A stretch of DNA of 64,000 nt from Filosporella fistucella (taxonomy: Eukaryota > Ascomycota > Leotiomycetes > Helotiales), in contig JAQJZZ010000010.1 in NCBI GenBank assembly GCA_030077755.1, positions 682,001-746,000 of the forward strand, given 5' to 3'. The notes beneath the pieces are model-generated. The model was not told the DNA's origin, searched no databases, and saw nothing but the letters and a program-made list of their open reading frames with translations. A program made the translations under genes and the position numbers. Of this stretch, positions 34,127-46,033 are shown in pieces. Each line of letters starts with the position of its first letter. Positions within the stretch are counted from its first letter, which is position 1.

Positions 34127-34688
34127 ATGGCAGCAGTGCCAAAGACCATGGGGGAATTGGAGGCAGAGAAGGAGGCCCTGTTGTGGGCAAACCAGTGGGC
34201 CCAGAAGGGCGGCGACGGTAAGTGTTGATATCCTCCATCATCGACGACAATTCTGCTTAACAACAACTGTCCTTGACAGTGATCCTGCTTGGCCAGAAGT
34301 TTGTGGTACTTGTAGGACTAGTTGATTTACTGGTTTGGTCAAACATCTTGGAACAACGCTGATTGTCCTCACAGCAAGCGGAGTGTTGACGGAGAAGCAT
34401 GTCCCTCTCTCAACTTCTCCAAACACTTCCACTAACCTCCCCACCCCTCTTCGCAGCACTTCTCCCCCCTCATTCGAGTACCATGGCGAGATACTGTGGG
34501 GTGGCTATAGCTGCGCCGTTGAACAGTATCTTGCCATCTGCTTTGAGTGGGAGAGAATGTTGCAAGACAGAGGAGAGATGGGGATGGAGTGGTTGTTGGA
34601 CGAGGAGTATGAGAGAGGTGACTGGATTTGGAACGAGGTTGTCGCTCGCTCTTCTGTCGGTGACTTGGAGGACGAAGGGATTATCTAA
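34127..34688 (+). CDS. Small uncharacterised protein with two possible splice products
   Basis: The start codon has a good context (acaatgg). Exon 1 is 34127-34217 (MGELEAEKEALLWANQW). After the first intron, the frame from 34280 reads VILLGQKFVVLVGLVDLLVW and stops at 34362, giving a 57-residue protein with one C-terminal hydrophobic helix. Alternatively, a GTTTGT donor after 34298 joins to a strong branch-site and acceptor pair (CACTAAC...CTTCGCAG, exon from 34457). That yields 113 aa ending in FEYHGEILWGGYSCAVEQYL, EWERMLQDRGEMGMEWLLDE and a TAA at 34688. Exon sums of 174 and 342 nt both keep frame. The second downstream segment looks genuinely coding, so I favour the longer form. No family is recognised. 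Confidence 0.55.
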
Positions 34689-34850
34689 TCCACCAACCGG
34701 TCCGATAATACTCCGGGCAGGCACGTGAAGCGCGGCTTCCGCGTTCTCTCGCGTCTCGTCCCCACCAAAACTGTCCGAGTATTTACTTTCCAACGATTTT
34801 CTTTCCCAGCAACCGGTTTCGTTTTTCGAATTTCCACTCCACATTCCGCC

Positions 34851-37800
34851 ATGAGGCTGCGCGTTACAATTCGCAGGCACAGCTTGCCAGATACGAATAT
34901 TATTTGGGTCATCGATACCACATCAACACCTTCTCCGACCATATTTCACCTTCTCGAGCAAATCAACGATATCGTACCTATCGAATCTGATGGGCAGTGG
35001 GGATTGGAAGATTATGCTGTGGAGTTGATGAATGCCAATGGGCCAAACTATGAATGTCTTCACTTTCAACCTGTTGCAAGTGTGTTGAAAGAGGAAGATG
35101 AAGTTGTGTAAGTTCTCTCACCATTCCACGTTGCATCATCAGTGCTAATTCCTTCGTCAGCATTCGACCCCTCCTTACTCAAGATCTGAAGATTCGCCGC
35201 ATATCCGGACGACATCAAATTTCAGCAGATGGCAAACGCCTGATTGACGGCCTTGCATTGGGTCGACCTTTATTACGACGTGGAGCTGATCGCCCACCTA
35301 TCAACATACCTCCTCGCAAAAGACGAAGAATTACACACAACGATGATGAAGACGAAGACGACGATGAAGGTTTTCATGCATTGAAAGAGTTGGAGGCACA
35401 TGACACTGAGGAGAATCAGGAGAGGCAGCTGGTTTTGCATGCAGACTTTGATGAAGATTCTGAAGATGATGAAGACTTTTTGCCCGGCGATGATAATGAT
35501 AATGATGAATTCGGGGAGGACTCTGGTCAGGACTCAAACGATGATGCTCATCCAGATTTACAATCTAGTCATAGTGAATCAGAATCTGAGTCTGACAAGA
35601 GTAATGAGAGTTCAAACTCTGATTCCGATTCCGATTCCGACGACAGTGAACAGGGTGAGAATGAGATCGATGGGCCAGTAACGGACTCTCAGGATGTTTC
35701 TCCGCCTAATGAAGCTACAGGCGATGGCGACGACGATAATGAGCTTACTCTTACTGGTGTCAGAGACCCGGCAATTCGAGCCAGGATTCGTACGTTACAT
35801 TCAATCTTCCCCAAGTCGACCTTGGCTGTATGCAAACATGTTCTTAATGGTACTGTCCCAAAGGGTGACTTATTTGCCGCTTATGATGCGATGGTCCTAG
35901 GATTCACACCAACGAAGCCTAAAAGTGCGATTACTGAAATCTCACAAGACCACGACAATTTGTCGATCCCGAAGATTCGTCAAAAGTCCAGGGCTCTGCC
36001 TGTGAAAGAGCCCGAAGAAAAGGTGGATAATGCAGAAGATTTGGGAGAATCAGATGGCATGGAAGTGGACGAGGAGACTTCGAAAGTCCTTGCTTATTAC
36101 GATCAAAACGGACTACCCCCAGGCTCCATTCTAGCTGGGAGAGCCCTCAAGTTCATGGCGGAGGCAATACAAACCTCTCCAAAGAGATCGCAAAACCGAA
36201 AATCTTCGTCAGTCTCAAGCGGCGAAAGCTCACATATCGCGGAGAATGAAGGTCTGAACGATGGGCTCAAATCAACTCCGTTCATCGACAAGAAGTCACA
36301 GGAAGCAAATTCTAGTGATGAAGATAGTTCAGATGATGATTCCAGTGACAGTTCAAGCGATGATTCCAGCAGTGATGGAAGCAGCGATTCTGATTCATCT
36401 GATGCAGCAGAGGAGGGTTCTGCAAACCCCCAAGCTTCGTCTTCTTCCGGTAGTGACAGCGATAGCGATGACAGCAGCGACTCATCTAGTGACGATGAAG
36501 GTCCCGAGGAAAAAACTAGTGACACGAGATCATTTGTTCCCCCAGGCGAAGGCCTTAAAAAAACGTATACGCGCAACCAACGTAGACAACATGTCAATGT
36601 CGTGGCAAGATGGAAGGCAAAAGGCATCTTACCTGCTGGCACTACTACTGCAGAATTTCTCCAGATGTTTATTGATGACGATACAACGCCTGAAGATGCT
36701 CAGGCTGCGCTGGATGAAATCAGAAAGGCGAAGGTAGCGCAAAAGAAGAGTGAAGTTGAGGGTCCAGCCGGCAAAGGCAATTCTAAAAAAGATGACTTCG
36801 AGCTACGAAAAGCTAAATTGCTGGCCGATTTGGCGTCCGGTGGCGTGGACGTTGGAGAAGATCTTCTCTCAAAACCTTCTGCATCCATGCCAGTGCAGGA
36901 AAACCAAGCTACTGCCGAGGAGCTAATCCCAGATGTTTCAATGGACGAAGCCCCCGGAATTCAATCTGCATCTCATTCGACGCCTGCCATTGATATCCCT
37001 CAGTCAAACCCGGTTCAGCTGCAGCCATTTGAGAAAGGGACTAGACGAACCTCCGAACCATCTTCTACAAACATCGATACACCTATCGCTTCACCAAAAC
37101 TTCAACCCGCTTCCACGGAGCCTAGTCAAACGAGACGGTCAAAGCTAGATCTTGGAGCTGGTAAAAGATTGCTCTTCGGGGCTTTAGGAATCAGAACTCC
37201 CAAGACCAAGAAGGATGAAGAAAAAATTCGAAATGATCTTATGAAGAATATTAGACCTCTAGTGAACCAAAATCTTGTTGCAGAGACTGAAACCAATGAC
37301 CAGGAGCCTGAAAACGAAGATATGAATGCTTGGAGAAGTAAAATTATCTACCGTGCGGTGGAGTGCGTACAGGATGGTGTACAGCCGAGTGAACCGCCTT
37401 TCCCTTTCGTACAACGATGGGATCCACAGCAGCAGACTTCTTGGCCACAGAAAGGAGGTCGTGGAGGAAAGCGAAAGAAAAATCAGCGAGATCAAGAGCA
37501 GTACTATGACGAAAATGGAAGAGCCTCAAAGAAGCAAAAGCGAAAGGGCCGACAAAGCTACTCCGAAGAGCAGCAATATCTCGATGAATCTTACCAGCCC
37601 ACTTACCAAGGGTCTGCAGAACTTGATTACGACGATTCGACGCAAATGACGGAGAAGCAAGAGGACGATGTCGATACTGAAATCAATCAACAGCTAATGA
37701 GTGAGGTGCAAACGCCGGCTGCGAATAGTCAAGTGCCTGAAGACTTAGCCCCTCTCCCTGATGATCCAAATACTCTGCCTGCTCTCCAGGATGGTAAAGC

Positions 37801-40147
37801 TAGAGTTGGAATGACTATCGCCTTCAAAAAGCTGGAGATGTCCGCCAAAACCAAATGGCAACCCCAAATTTCTGCTTTCCGTACTGCTATTGTGATTGCC
37901 CTTCCGGAGAGTGGTGTGCTACAACTCAGTCTAGCAATTAGGGACAGGGAGACAAAATCCTACGATGATGAGACTGGAGAGAGGATATACGAGAGATTTG
38001 AGATGCCTGATGATGATATGGAGGAAGAAGATGATGGAATTCTCGACATTGCTTTCAATGATCTGATTGATTCTAAGATCGTGCAAGAGCCGCCAGAGAA
38101 CCTTGAGAACGATGCTCTTTTGGACGCAGGCACGGAGAACAAGCAAGCAGTCAATTCCGACTTAGTCACACGGGACCAGGGAAACGCTGCAGATTCTCAA
38201 GTCATAAATGCTGTAAGCGATGTGCCAATGGCTGATTCCCCAGAAGATGTTGACGGACCGAGCGCTAATGGTTCGAAAACGATTAGCCATGAAGAAGAGC
38301 CAGCAGAACTACAGTTCTCGCACGTCACGGAGACACCTCTAAATTCCGATGCCCCAGAATCATATCAAGATCGGCAAGTTGTGGAAGAACCTCTCATGGA
38401 CGAGACCCTCCAGGTTTTGCCAGTTCTCGACAAAGCTCGAGTCGCAGAGGTCATCGCACCTAATCTAGCAATGCCCGCCTTGCCAGAAACCCCATCTGCA
38501 AAGGGCAATATTGAAAATGAACAAGTTTCCGATGAGGCAAGAGAGAGGATCTCTGATATGATGAAGGATGCCGGGTTTCGGTCCAGTATTCCGTCTTCTG
38601 TAACGAGAGCTATCCGGCCCGAAGGATTTCCAAGTCCTGGTGAAGAAGAATTGTTTGCGAAGCTTTTAAACGAACTGACTGATGCCGATGGTACTAAGGC
38701 ATACTCCCCAAAATTCAACGGGCTTGGGTCTTCGCCTTCGAGAAAGCAAAAAGAACCATCTCCAGCTCTCTTAAATAGGATAGATTCGTTGTCGTCCCAC
38801 AATCATATGAGCGCATCTTGGGAGCCGTTTGTTCCACCAGCGAAACCCCGATCAAGCTGGGAGACTATCGAGCAGAATTATCAGGGTTCTTCACCACCTC
38901 CAAGTGCACAGGAACAACATGCACAGGTATACGGTTCTGCTATGGACACTCAGGAATCGGCCTGGGCCACAGATAATCAGCCTTCAAGCACTCCCGCTCA
39001 GGATAATGAGATCCCCTCTACTCCTCGACCTGACGACCCAGCCGAAATTCTGTCACTTCCAGTCCGCAAGCCATCTACATCACTTCCAGATTCCTCACAG
39101 CGCAGTGTTGAAAACAAAAAGTCAGTCAAGCGAGTTCCAATACCTTCCAAGGCTCAAGCATTGTGGGAGGCTCTGCAGCCAAAGAGCCGAGGAGAAAGCG
39201 AAGACTCTTCTTCCGACAGCGAATTTGAACCTAGTCTAGGTCTGGATGGGAGCGAAGAAAAAGAGGCTGCCAATGTTGTCCAATATCCAAAATTGTCTGT
39301 CGGATCATCTTTCACCAGCCAAATCACAGATCACGGCCGACAGCCTGACTTCAATTTTGATGACACCGTTGCCGCGAATGTTGATACACCTGATGATCCC
39401 GACTTCAACTTGAACAATTCTGAACCTGAGGCACGAGGAACACCCAAGAACAAGAAGAAGACTGTCCTTGCATCGAATACAGAGCCAGAGCTTCCAACCC
39501 GTAAATCGACTTTCAAAGCTTCTGTTGCAGAGGACGATCCTTCGTCTGATGAATTTCCAACTCTGGAGGCACTGTCACAACAAACGACAACCATCAAACG
39601 GGAGACTCCAAAACCAGCTCCATCGAACGCGGCATCTAAGAAGGCAGCCAAGAACTCGCGCTCTAAGAAAATGACTCCTATTCAAGATGCTGAGACGTCA
39701 GAGGACTCGGACCAGTCAACGCCGAAGGCTTCTCAAAGAAATCGAGCAGTTTCCAATACTCGCTCTCTGAAGAGCAGTTCAGCAAAGTCTGCATCCCAAC
39801 CCAAATATTCAGTTCCCCGAGCATCTCCTCCAACCGCATCTCAAAGTCGGAATCGTATCATAATTGCTCCAGACGGCTCTCAAATTCACGATCTGACGTT
39901 TTCAAGTGATGCTGAGCCTGACAAAGAGCCTGAAAAGGATGCTGCCGAATCGTCTGATGACATTCGTCCGCGCAAGTTCAAGAAGTACGACCTGGCCAGT
40001 GACGACGATGAGGAGTATGAGGACGCATCAGGATGGGTACCGAAGAAGAATGTTGATCGTGCTAGGAGAGCAACAGGAACAGGATTGAGGAACTCGTCTC
40101 AGGCCTCTCCCAGCACACGGAGTAGAAGGAGGACGAGCACCAGATGA
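34851..40147 (+). CDS. Very large acidic nuclear protein with conserved N-terminal domain (DUF7357-like)
   Basis: Two exons, 34851-35107 and 35161-40147, give 5,244 nt and 1,747 aa. Residues 1 to about 130 form the only clearly folded part (MRLRVTIRRHSLPDTN, WGLEDYAVELMNANGPNYEC, DEVVIRPLLTQDLK, GRPLLRR), followed by a basic PPRKRRR stretch. I recall this domain as DUF7357 in fungal proteins. Its layout resembles the N-terminus of coilin, which is inference. The remainder is disordered, with long Asp/Glu/Ser tracts near 35340-35680 and 36300-36500, a conserved-looking basic block (TYTRNQRRQHVNVVARWKAK), and a basic, Ser-rich C-terminus ending in RSRRRTSTR. It is probably a nuclear scaffold. 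The function is unknown. Confidence 0.85.
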
Positions 40148-41360
40148 ATGTAGATGGATGGTGCCTGGGGAGAATTGCTTTTCGATCAGTTGGCATTTTG
40201 CCCCTTTGATGTTTACGATACCACATGGCACATGGCGTAAGTGCAGGATATCACAATGAGGCGTTGCATGATATTTGCGGAGATCCTCTACAATTCCTCA
40301 TAGCAGCAGTTTCGCTATATAATACCCAGAGTTGTCCATACTTCGATCTCCAATTCCGCCTTTTCATGCCCATCCCGTGACTCATCATTCTGCTTCCAGG
40401 TTCCGCCTACCTTCCATGAAATAACAGGTTCTGAGGCCCTCTCTCATTATCTCAGCCCTTCAACCCGTAGAATCCACTCCCTTCCGTGTATATCTGTCTA
40501 CCTTATGCACAGATCAATCAATCCCATCCATCCACCACCTCTAAATCGATTTCCACGTCCATGTCCATGTATGTACTCACCCGCCTAACTCAAGTCCCTC
40601 GAACCCCCTGTTTCACATCTCCCCTAACCGAGTCACTGATTCGCTTCCAGACGACACCAGTCAACGCACTGCAGCTCACTGCGCTGATAGTCGATAAGGA
40701 ATCTTTATTGAAAATCCCAATCCGAGTCATAGTTCGTGAATCAAGAGCTCAGATGCATATTATGTTTCATGCTACGTTTGTTTCAGATTCGGGTGGTTTG
40801 ATGGGCTTTGTTCATGGAAGAAGGGTGAAGAAGGTGGGATGTGGAAAGGCTTGGCGGAGTGAGTGGGTGGGTGGAGCGGTGATTTAGGGAAGCTTGGTGG
40901 ATGATGGATGATGAATGGATACCTATGTAGAACTTCCAGGTTTCTTTCGGAATCAGCATTTGAATCACTTTCACATTAGAAATCTCACCTCTTTCTGTTC
41001 TCTCATATTTCATTTTATTTTATTTCACAATTTTCATTCGCCTCTCTCTTGATTAACTTTCCCATTCCGCACAACCGGCTGGCTTATCACGATTTAATAC
41101 CTGATCACCACCTGGACAGCACCAGAACGAGCTACATCTGCAGGGCGAACGAGCGACCACATCTCCAATCAGAGAAGCGCACGAGGTACCTGCATATTCA
41201 AGGCGATTGAGGGAACGAGCGAGTCGTTCACGTAGGGTACTTGATTTGAGATCTATCTACCTACATTTCTACTTTACTTGAGCTGGTTCTCTTCTTTTAA
41301 TTTTCGGAATTAATTGATCTTTTTAATTATTTGCTGAGGGTATTTCGAGAAACGACAAAA
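40148..41360. other. Intergenic, 1.2 kb, no supported gene
   Basis: A 133-codon forward frame at 40486-40887 lacks coding character. 41000-41360 is probably the promoter of the Thr-rich secreted protein gene. Confidence 0.5.
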
Positions 41361-41979
41361 ATGATGTTTTACTACAGAATTCTGAGATGTATAGCGATTT
41401 GGACCTCATGCGGGGTCATGGTGGGAGCTACGACGCCACTTTCTGTATCAACTTCTACTTCTGGGCTGGGAACTACAATCTCATCGCCTTCATATCAATC
41501 TACTCCTACTACAACAACTGAAAAAGAATCAATCACGGGAATAAATGTCTTACCATTAATTTTGCACGAGCAACCTACACCTACTACAACACAAGAAGTG
41601 TTGACCTTAGTTACCACAGCGCCGGATTTCAGCGCTGCGATTCTGCTGAATGAGAAATGGCATATGACGACCTATTATACGTGTGTTACGTGGGGGAAGG
41701 ATAGGGTTAGTTGTGGGACGTATGTATTTTTCTTTCCTTGAACTTCCTCCTCTTTTCTTCCTTGTTTTTAGATCTTGATTTTGATTATGGGTTTTGATGT
41801 TTTTAATCGATTGTTTTTTCATTTTGATTGAGCTTTAAGAGGGAAAGCGAGAAGCTGATGAGAATAGACATGAACGCGTTTTACCTGGTGGAACTGAGAT
41901 TGCGGCTGCACCGAGACAGACTGCCAGGGCGGCGGCGTGGATTGCTGGTGCGTTGGTTGTGGGAGCTGCATTTCGGTGA
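41361..41979 (+). CDS. Thr/Ser-rich secreted protein with hydrophobic, GPI-like C-terminus
   Basis: The start MMFYYRILRCIAIWTSCG reads as a signal peptide. A Thr/Ser-rich segment follows, then a short ordered part around MTTYYTCVTWGKDRVSCG. Exon 1 runs 41361-41723 and exon 2 runs 41842-41979 (363+138 nt, 166 aa). The second exon reads ADENRHERVLPGGTEIAAAP and ends in AAAWIAGALVVGAAF, a hydrophobic tail like that of GPI-anchored wall proteins. The donor is not certain: the better GTATGT site two codons earlier leads to a stop or to a basic tail, while GTATTT (used here) or GTTAGT gives the hydrophobic end. I do not recognise the family. It is likely a cell-surface protein. Confidence 0.6.
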
Positions 41980-42651
41980 TGGGTAGGTGTGTGAATAGAT
42001 TCGTTGATTCAGTAAGCTGTGAGTGATAGGTGGTGATGGATTATGGTGACTGTGTGCTGACTTTTGAAAGAGTGGGAGGCGTAGAGTCTGGGTGAGGGAA
42101 AATAAAAGAAGAAAGATGGAAGTTGGGCTGGAGGGATGGAGAGATGAGTTATGATGAGAGGCCATATGAGGTACGATGTGAGTGAAGGTGAGAGAGGGTG
42201 AGTGAGGGTGAGTGAGGGTGAGTGAGGGTGAGTGAGGGTGAGAGGGCCGGAGAGATGATGCGGAGGAGTTGTGGGAGCAATCAAGCGTGAAGACTCCTAA
42301 TGAGGAATGCTCGATGACTGGTTTTCTCCTCTGATAGGCGTCGTAGAAATGAGGTACAGGACCTGGAGTATGGAGTCAGGCGTTCTGCAATACCAAAGTT
42401 TGAGATTCTAGCTGTGTTGCAGGCGATTCAAGCATTGGAAACATGTACATATGAATATAATCATCTACACAACACGTATCAGGGAAGCACGAACCTTAAT
42501 TTTGCAACTTTAGGAAGTGTGGATGGATGTTATAAATGCTCAAAGTGATTTGAACACCAGCAGCAAAAGGACGTATCCTACTCAATGCGGGCTAAGAGAG
42601 CCACGACCACGTCTCATAATCTCAGAATAGAAGCTTCCCACGTATGGAGTC
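41980..42651. other. Convergent intergenic region with a minisatellite
   Basis: This holds the 3' ends of the secreted protein gene and of EFM3, and a short tandem repeat at 42181-42246. No gene is seen. Confidence 0.5.
42181..42246. repeat. Minisatellite, 10-bp unit AGTGAGGGTG
   Basis: Four perfect copies of AGTGAGGGTG lie at 42201-42240, flanked by degenerate copies on both sides. The purine-rich strand is the forward strand. Confidence 0.9.
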
Positions 42652-43755
42652 TCATGATTTCATAATCAGACATATCTGGATGGGAACCTGGTCTTCATAA
42701 AAGGGTCCTTCCTGTTCGTCTCTTTGTAATATCTCAAACTTGATCTCCTCAACCACCAAGCTCCTCTTCCTGCATATTTCCAGAAATGAATCGAATGTCT
42801 TTGAGTTCCTTACTGTGGCAGCAATTATGATCCTGATATTTGGGTGCAGTTGAAAGAGGTCTCCAAATGTGGCAATCAAGGCGAGAGAGTTAGAAGAGTC
42901 GTAAGTTAAGTCTGCCCCAAGGACTAGATCGACATGTCGTCCTCGGTTCCACTCTGGCTGCTCACCACCAATCAAAGCCTGTCCCCACTTCAACTCCTTG
43001 CCCTCGATCACAACAGAATCTTGAAGGCCGTTCAAATAGTAATTTGTCGAAAGACTAGCAACCACATCATCCGATCCATCGGTAGCGAGGACATGAGAAG
43101 CTCCCAGATACTTGGCGCAAAGAATCGAGACATACCCCGTACCTGCGCCTAACTCCAGAACAGACTTATCTCGAATCAGGCCATCAGCGTTTGAACAAAG
43201 AAAATTGCCAAGATGCAAGGCAGCTTCCCAGGTCCTCAGTCCAGTAGTACCCGATGCCGCGAGCAGGTTCCGGGCTTCAAGTAAGGTTATGGTAGGAACA
43301 TGTCTCTGAGAACGAAGAGAAGAAATAGTGTACGTGACATACGATTTTTGTTGAGCCGACGTAGCATCAGAAGGAATCGGAGCTGCAAATAGAGAAGAAA
43401 AGCAGTTCATAAGATCATCAGATATGCCCTGAGACAAGAGAGTCAGACAACGCGCCATGAACTACATGCTAATATGAATCATACACAAATGAAAATCGCA
43501 TACTTCCTCTTCCCAGTCTTGTATACTTTGCTCGATTCTTTTCGTGAGCTCCTTCATGATTCGAAGCTGGTACCGAGCTGGAGGAGGGTGTTCCACGGCT
43601 CCATTTGCGAACAGCCGCGCATAGATTGCTTGCTGGAAGACATCATTTCGTAGATTTGATCCAGATGGAAAGTCGAGCTCAAGTTGTAGTTGAAGATATT
43701 GACGGCAGAAACGGTCGAGTTCTTGCCTCGGATTATGCGACAATTGGTTCTCCAT
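42652..43755 (-). CDS. EFM3: Protein-lysine N-methyltransferase of the Efm3/FAM86 family
   Basis: Two exons, 43755-43504 and 43428-42652, give 1,029 nt and 342 aa. The N-terminal FAM86 region shows RFCRQYLQLQLELDFP and RYQLRIMKELTKRIEQSI. The Rossmann methyltransferase follows, with the S-adenosylmethionine site VLELGAGTGYVSILCAKYLG, ATDGSDDVV, and the post-I motif DLVLGADLTYDS. The marker TTGLRTWEAALHLGNFL before motif I is typical. Efm3 methylates elongation factor 2 on a lysine, in the cytosol. The start is the first true ATG (MENQLSHNPRQEL). The gene is divergent from RPS24. Confidence 0.9.
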
Positions 43756-44213
43756 CCCCTCCACATCCTAAAAGGTTGACCATAAGTGCAACTCACATCT
43801 GGTTAAGAAAGTAGAATACGGTGCCGTCGATATTACTTCCGAGGGGTATTTTCAATTATCTTTGAACGAAACGTGATGGTTCTCACGTTCTCGAGGAATT
43901 AACATGGTGTCTTGACGAAGTTCGGACTTAGTTTGGCAGTGAGGGGGAGGTTTCTCCCTCAAGCGGAGGTCGTGGCTCGGTGGGCGGAACGAAGTGGATG
44001 CCTGGAGTCAAGTCCAAGACAGCGAGGCATCAAGTCACGTTAAAAGTGGAGTAGGGCAGGCGCTTTGAAAAATTACTTCGTGGGTTCGCTTAGATTAGTG
44101 TATTTTCGAGAAATCCATCACAACCTCTCCGCCAGAATTCAATCGCCAGCGACCTCATCGACAACCACCCATCGACCATCGTAGGCAGACTAGATTGATC
44201 TCCTACTGTCACC
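43756..44213. promoter_or_regulatory. Divergent promoter region between EFM3 and RPS24
   Basis: 458 bp separate the start codons. Both genes serve translation, so shared control is plausible but inferred from spacing alone. I could not identify a specific factor site with confidence. Confidence 0.45.
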
Positions 44214-44789
44214 ATGGCGGACCGCGAGCAACCCGTTACTCTGCGAACGCGCAAGTTCATTCGCAACCCTCTCCTCGGCCGAAAGCAAATGGTCGTGTAA
44301 GTTGCCCCTCAGCCAATTTCATGCGCATCACGAAAGAGGATTGGAGATACGGACACATTGAGGAATTGGCTCTGACTGTGGTGCTTCACAGTGATATTCT
44401 CCACCCAAACCGCGCAAACATCTCCAAGGATGAACTCCGTGCCAAACTCGCCGAAATGTACAAGGCCAACAAGGACCAAGTCAACGTTTTCGGTCTCCAG
44501 ACTCAATATGGTGGTGGAAAGACAACCGGTTTCGCTCTTGTGTACGATTCGCCCGAAGCCTTGAAGAAATTCGAGCCCCACTACAGACTGGTTCGTGTTG
44601 GATTTGCCAGCAAGATCGAGAAGCCAAGCAGACAACAGCGTACGTTCAACATTTCCTGGAGATGCAGGAGAGAGGTTTTAGTATGGATGGATGCTGACAA
44701 TTGGAATAGGCAAGCAACGCAAGAACAGACAAAAGACTCTCCGAGGTACGGCGAAGGTCAAGGGTGCCAGCAAGAAGAAGGAGAAATAG
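44214..44789 (+). CDS. RPS24: 40S ribosomal protein S24 (eS24)
   Basis: Three exons, 44214-44296, 44392-44639 and 44710-44789, sum to 411 nt (136 aa). The sequence is unmistakable: [60 protein letters not shown], and a Lys/Arg-rich tail ending in ASKKKEK. It is a structural protein of the small ribosomal subunit and also binds pre-40S particles. The introns are 95 and 70 nt. I checked them for C/D-box snoRNA hallmarks and saw no convincing box pair. Codon choice favours C-ending codons, as expected for a highly expressed gene. Confidence 0.97.
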
Positions 44790-45506
44790 ACGACTCGCTT
44801 CCTTTTTCTGGTGTATGTGGGTGTGGAGGCATACTGGTGTTGCGGGAATGGGCTTTGTGTCTGTACGCATGCATTTTTGCATTGGCTCACCATATCATGC
44901 ATGGACCAAGGGTATTGGGACATGGTGGCATGATTCCCGATAGAACCAAGGTCGATACATAACATTGAATTAAAGGGTTTGCTTACACATCAATTGGGAT
45001 CCCATGTTTTGGTGGTGATATTTCAGTGGACAAGAGTTATGAGAACTATGTGGAATTGTGGCCCGAAAGTTCGTCGCATTGTGCGGTGCAGAAAGTTCAG
45101 AGCGCAAGAGCAATTCCTTTGGTCAATGCAGCACAATTATCTGCAGCTCATTTTTTCTGTGCTGGCTAATTACTTGCAAGCGCAGTCCCTCCTGGAAGCC
45201 ATTCCTACACTTTACACCCGAACTGATACATGCAGCCCACTTTCAGTAGCCAGGCTACATACTAATACTTCGAAATACTGACAGCCAGTTTTATCTCTTG
45301 CAGGAACGAGAGGTCTCGCAGATTGAAGATAGCACTGGCCGCCCCTTATTTGTGCTTGGGAGGATAAGTTCTTGGTTCGACTTGCTTCTGGATTCGGGAA
45401 AAAAAATCAGTTTGGCTCAAAGATCTTATCGCGAACCACCCCAGGACGAAGCAAACCCGACATGATCGTTTCGTCGCATTAACAACTAGGGTGGGACGAA
45501 TCTAAA
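44790..45506. other. Intergenic, 3' flank of RPS24
   Basis: This holds the RPS24 3' region. Open frames here lack features of real genes. Confidence 0.45.
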
Positions 45507-45698
45507 ATGGCCATGAAGCTTTTCTTGTTGCTCGGTATAGTATACCTCTTCTGGTCTGCTGGGCAATATTGGAACATCCAGTGCTGGGGGAGCGAGTGCT
45601 ACTATGATTTCTTTTGTCTTCAACAGGAGTTCAAACACAAGCACAAGCCAGGCATGTGTACAAAGAAACAAAGGGTTCACGTCATGAATACCAAGTGA
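45507..45698 (+). CDS. Candidate small secreted protein with four cysteines
   Basis: The frame is 63 codons with a good start context (aaaatggcc). A Lys followed by a Leu-rich core (KLFLLLGIVYLF) and WSAG forms a credible signal peptide with cleavage near residue 19. The mature part of about 44 residues has Cys at 26, 31, 37 and 51 and a basic His/Lys end. This size and composition match fungal effector or antimicrobial candidates, but no family is recognised. The stop lies inside a donor-like sequence (CCAAGTGAG), so the gene could continue through an intron. Because the frame is short, it could be accidental. Confidence 0.4.
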   Translation: MAMKLFLLLGIVYLFWSAGQYWNIQCWGSECYYDFFCLQQEFKHKHKPGMCTKKQRVHVMNTK

Positions 45699-46033
45699 GA
45701 CTCCTCTGGGGGTTCAGAAGGTCCTTGTTTCATTGGTGATTTTTATTGCGTTATCATCAGTCACAAAGCAACAAAGAAGTAACAGCACGTTCCAAGTAGG
45801 AACTCCGCCCTTTTGCGTTTGCATTGCAGAATTCGCAACCATGATAGAGATCAACTGTCAGGAAGTTGGACTTTCGACATGTTTCTCGTCCGTCCCAATC
45901 AGGCATCGCAGGTTTCCTTTGCCATCTCAATGTAATATAAATACACCATGATACCTCTCCCACTTGCTCTACAGGTGTTCTTGCACCAACCATCCTATCT
46001 TTTGACTCCATAGCTCTCGCAATTGCATTCATC
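45699..46033. other. Intergenic gap upstream of the 261-aa protein
   Basis: These 335 bases are the probable promoter and leader of the gene starting at 46034. No separate gene is seen. Confidence 0.4.

Noticed and set aside
40486..40887. 133-codon forward frame between the large acidic protein and the secreted protein
   Set aside because: No domain, odd composition and no good start; probably chance.
44297..44391. Possible snoRNA in the first RPS24 intron
   Set aside because: A CTGA is present but no matching C box or terminal stem was found.
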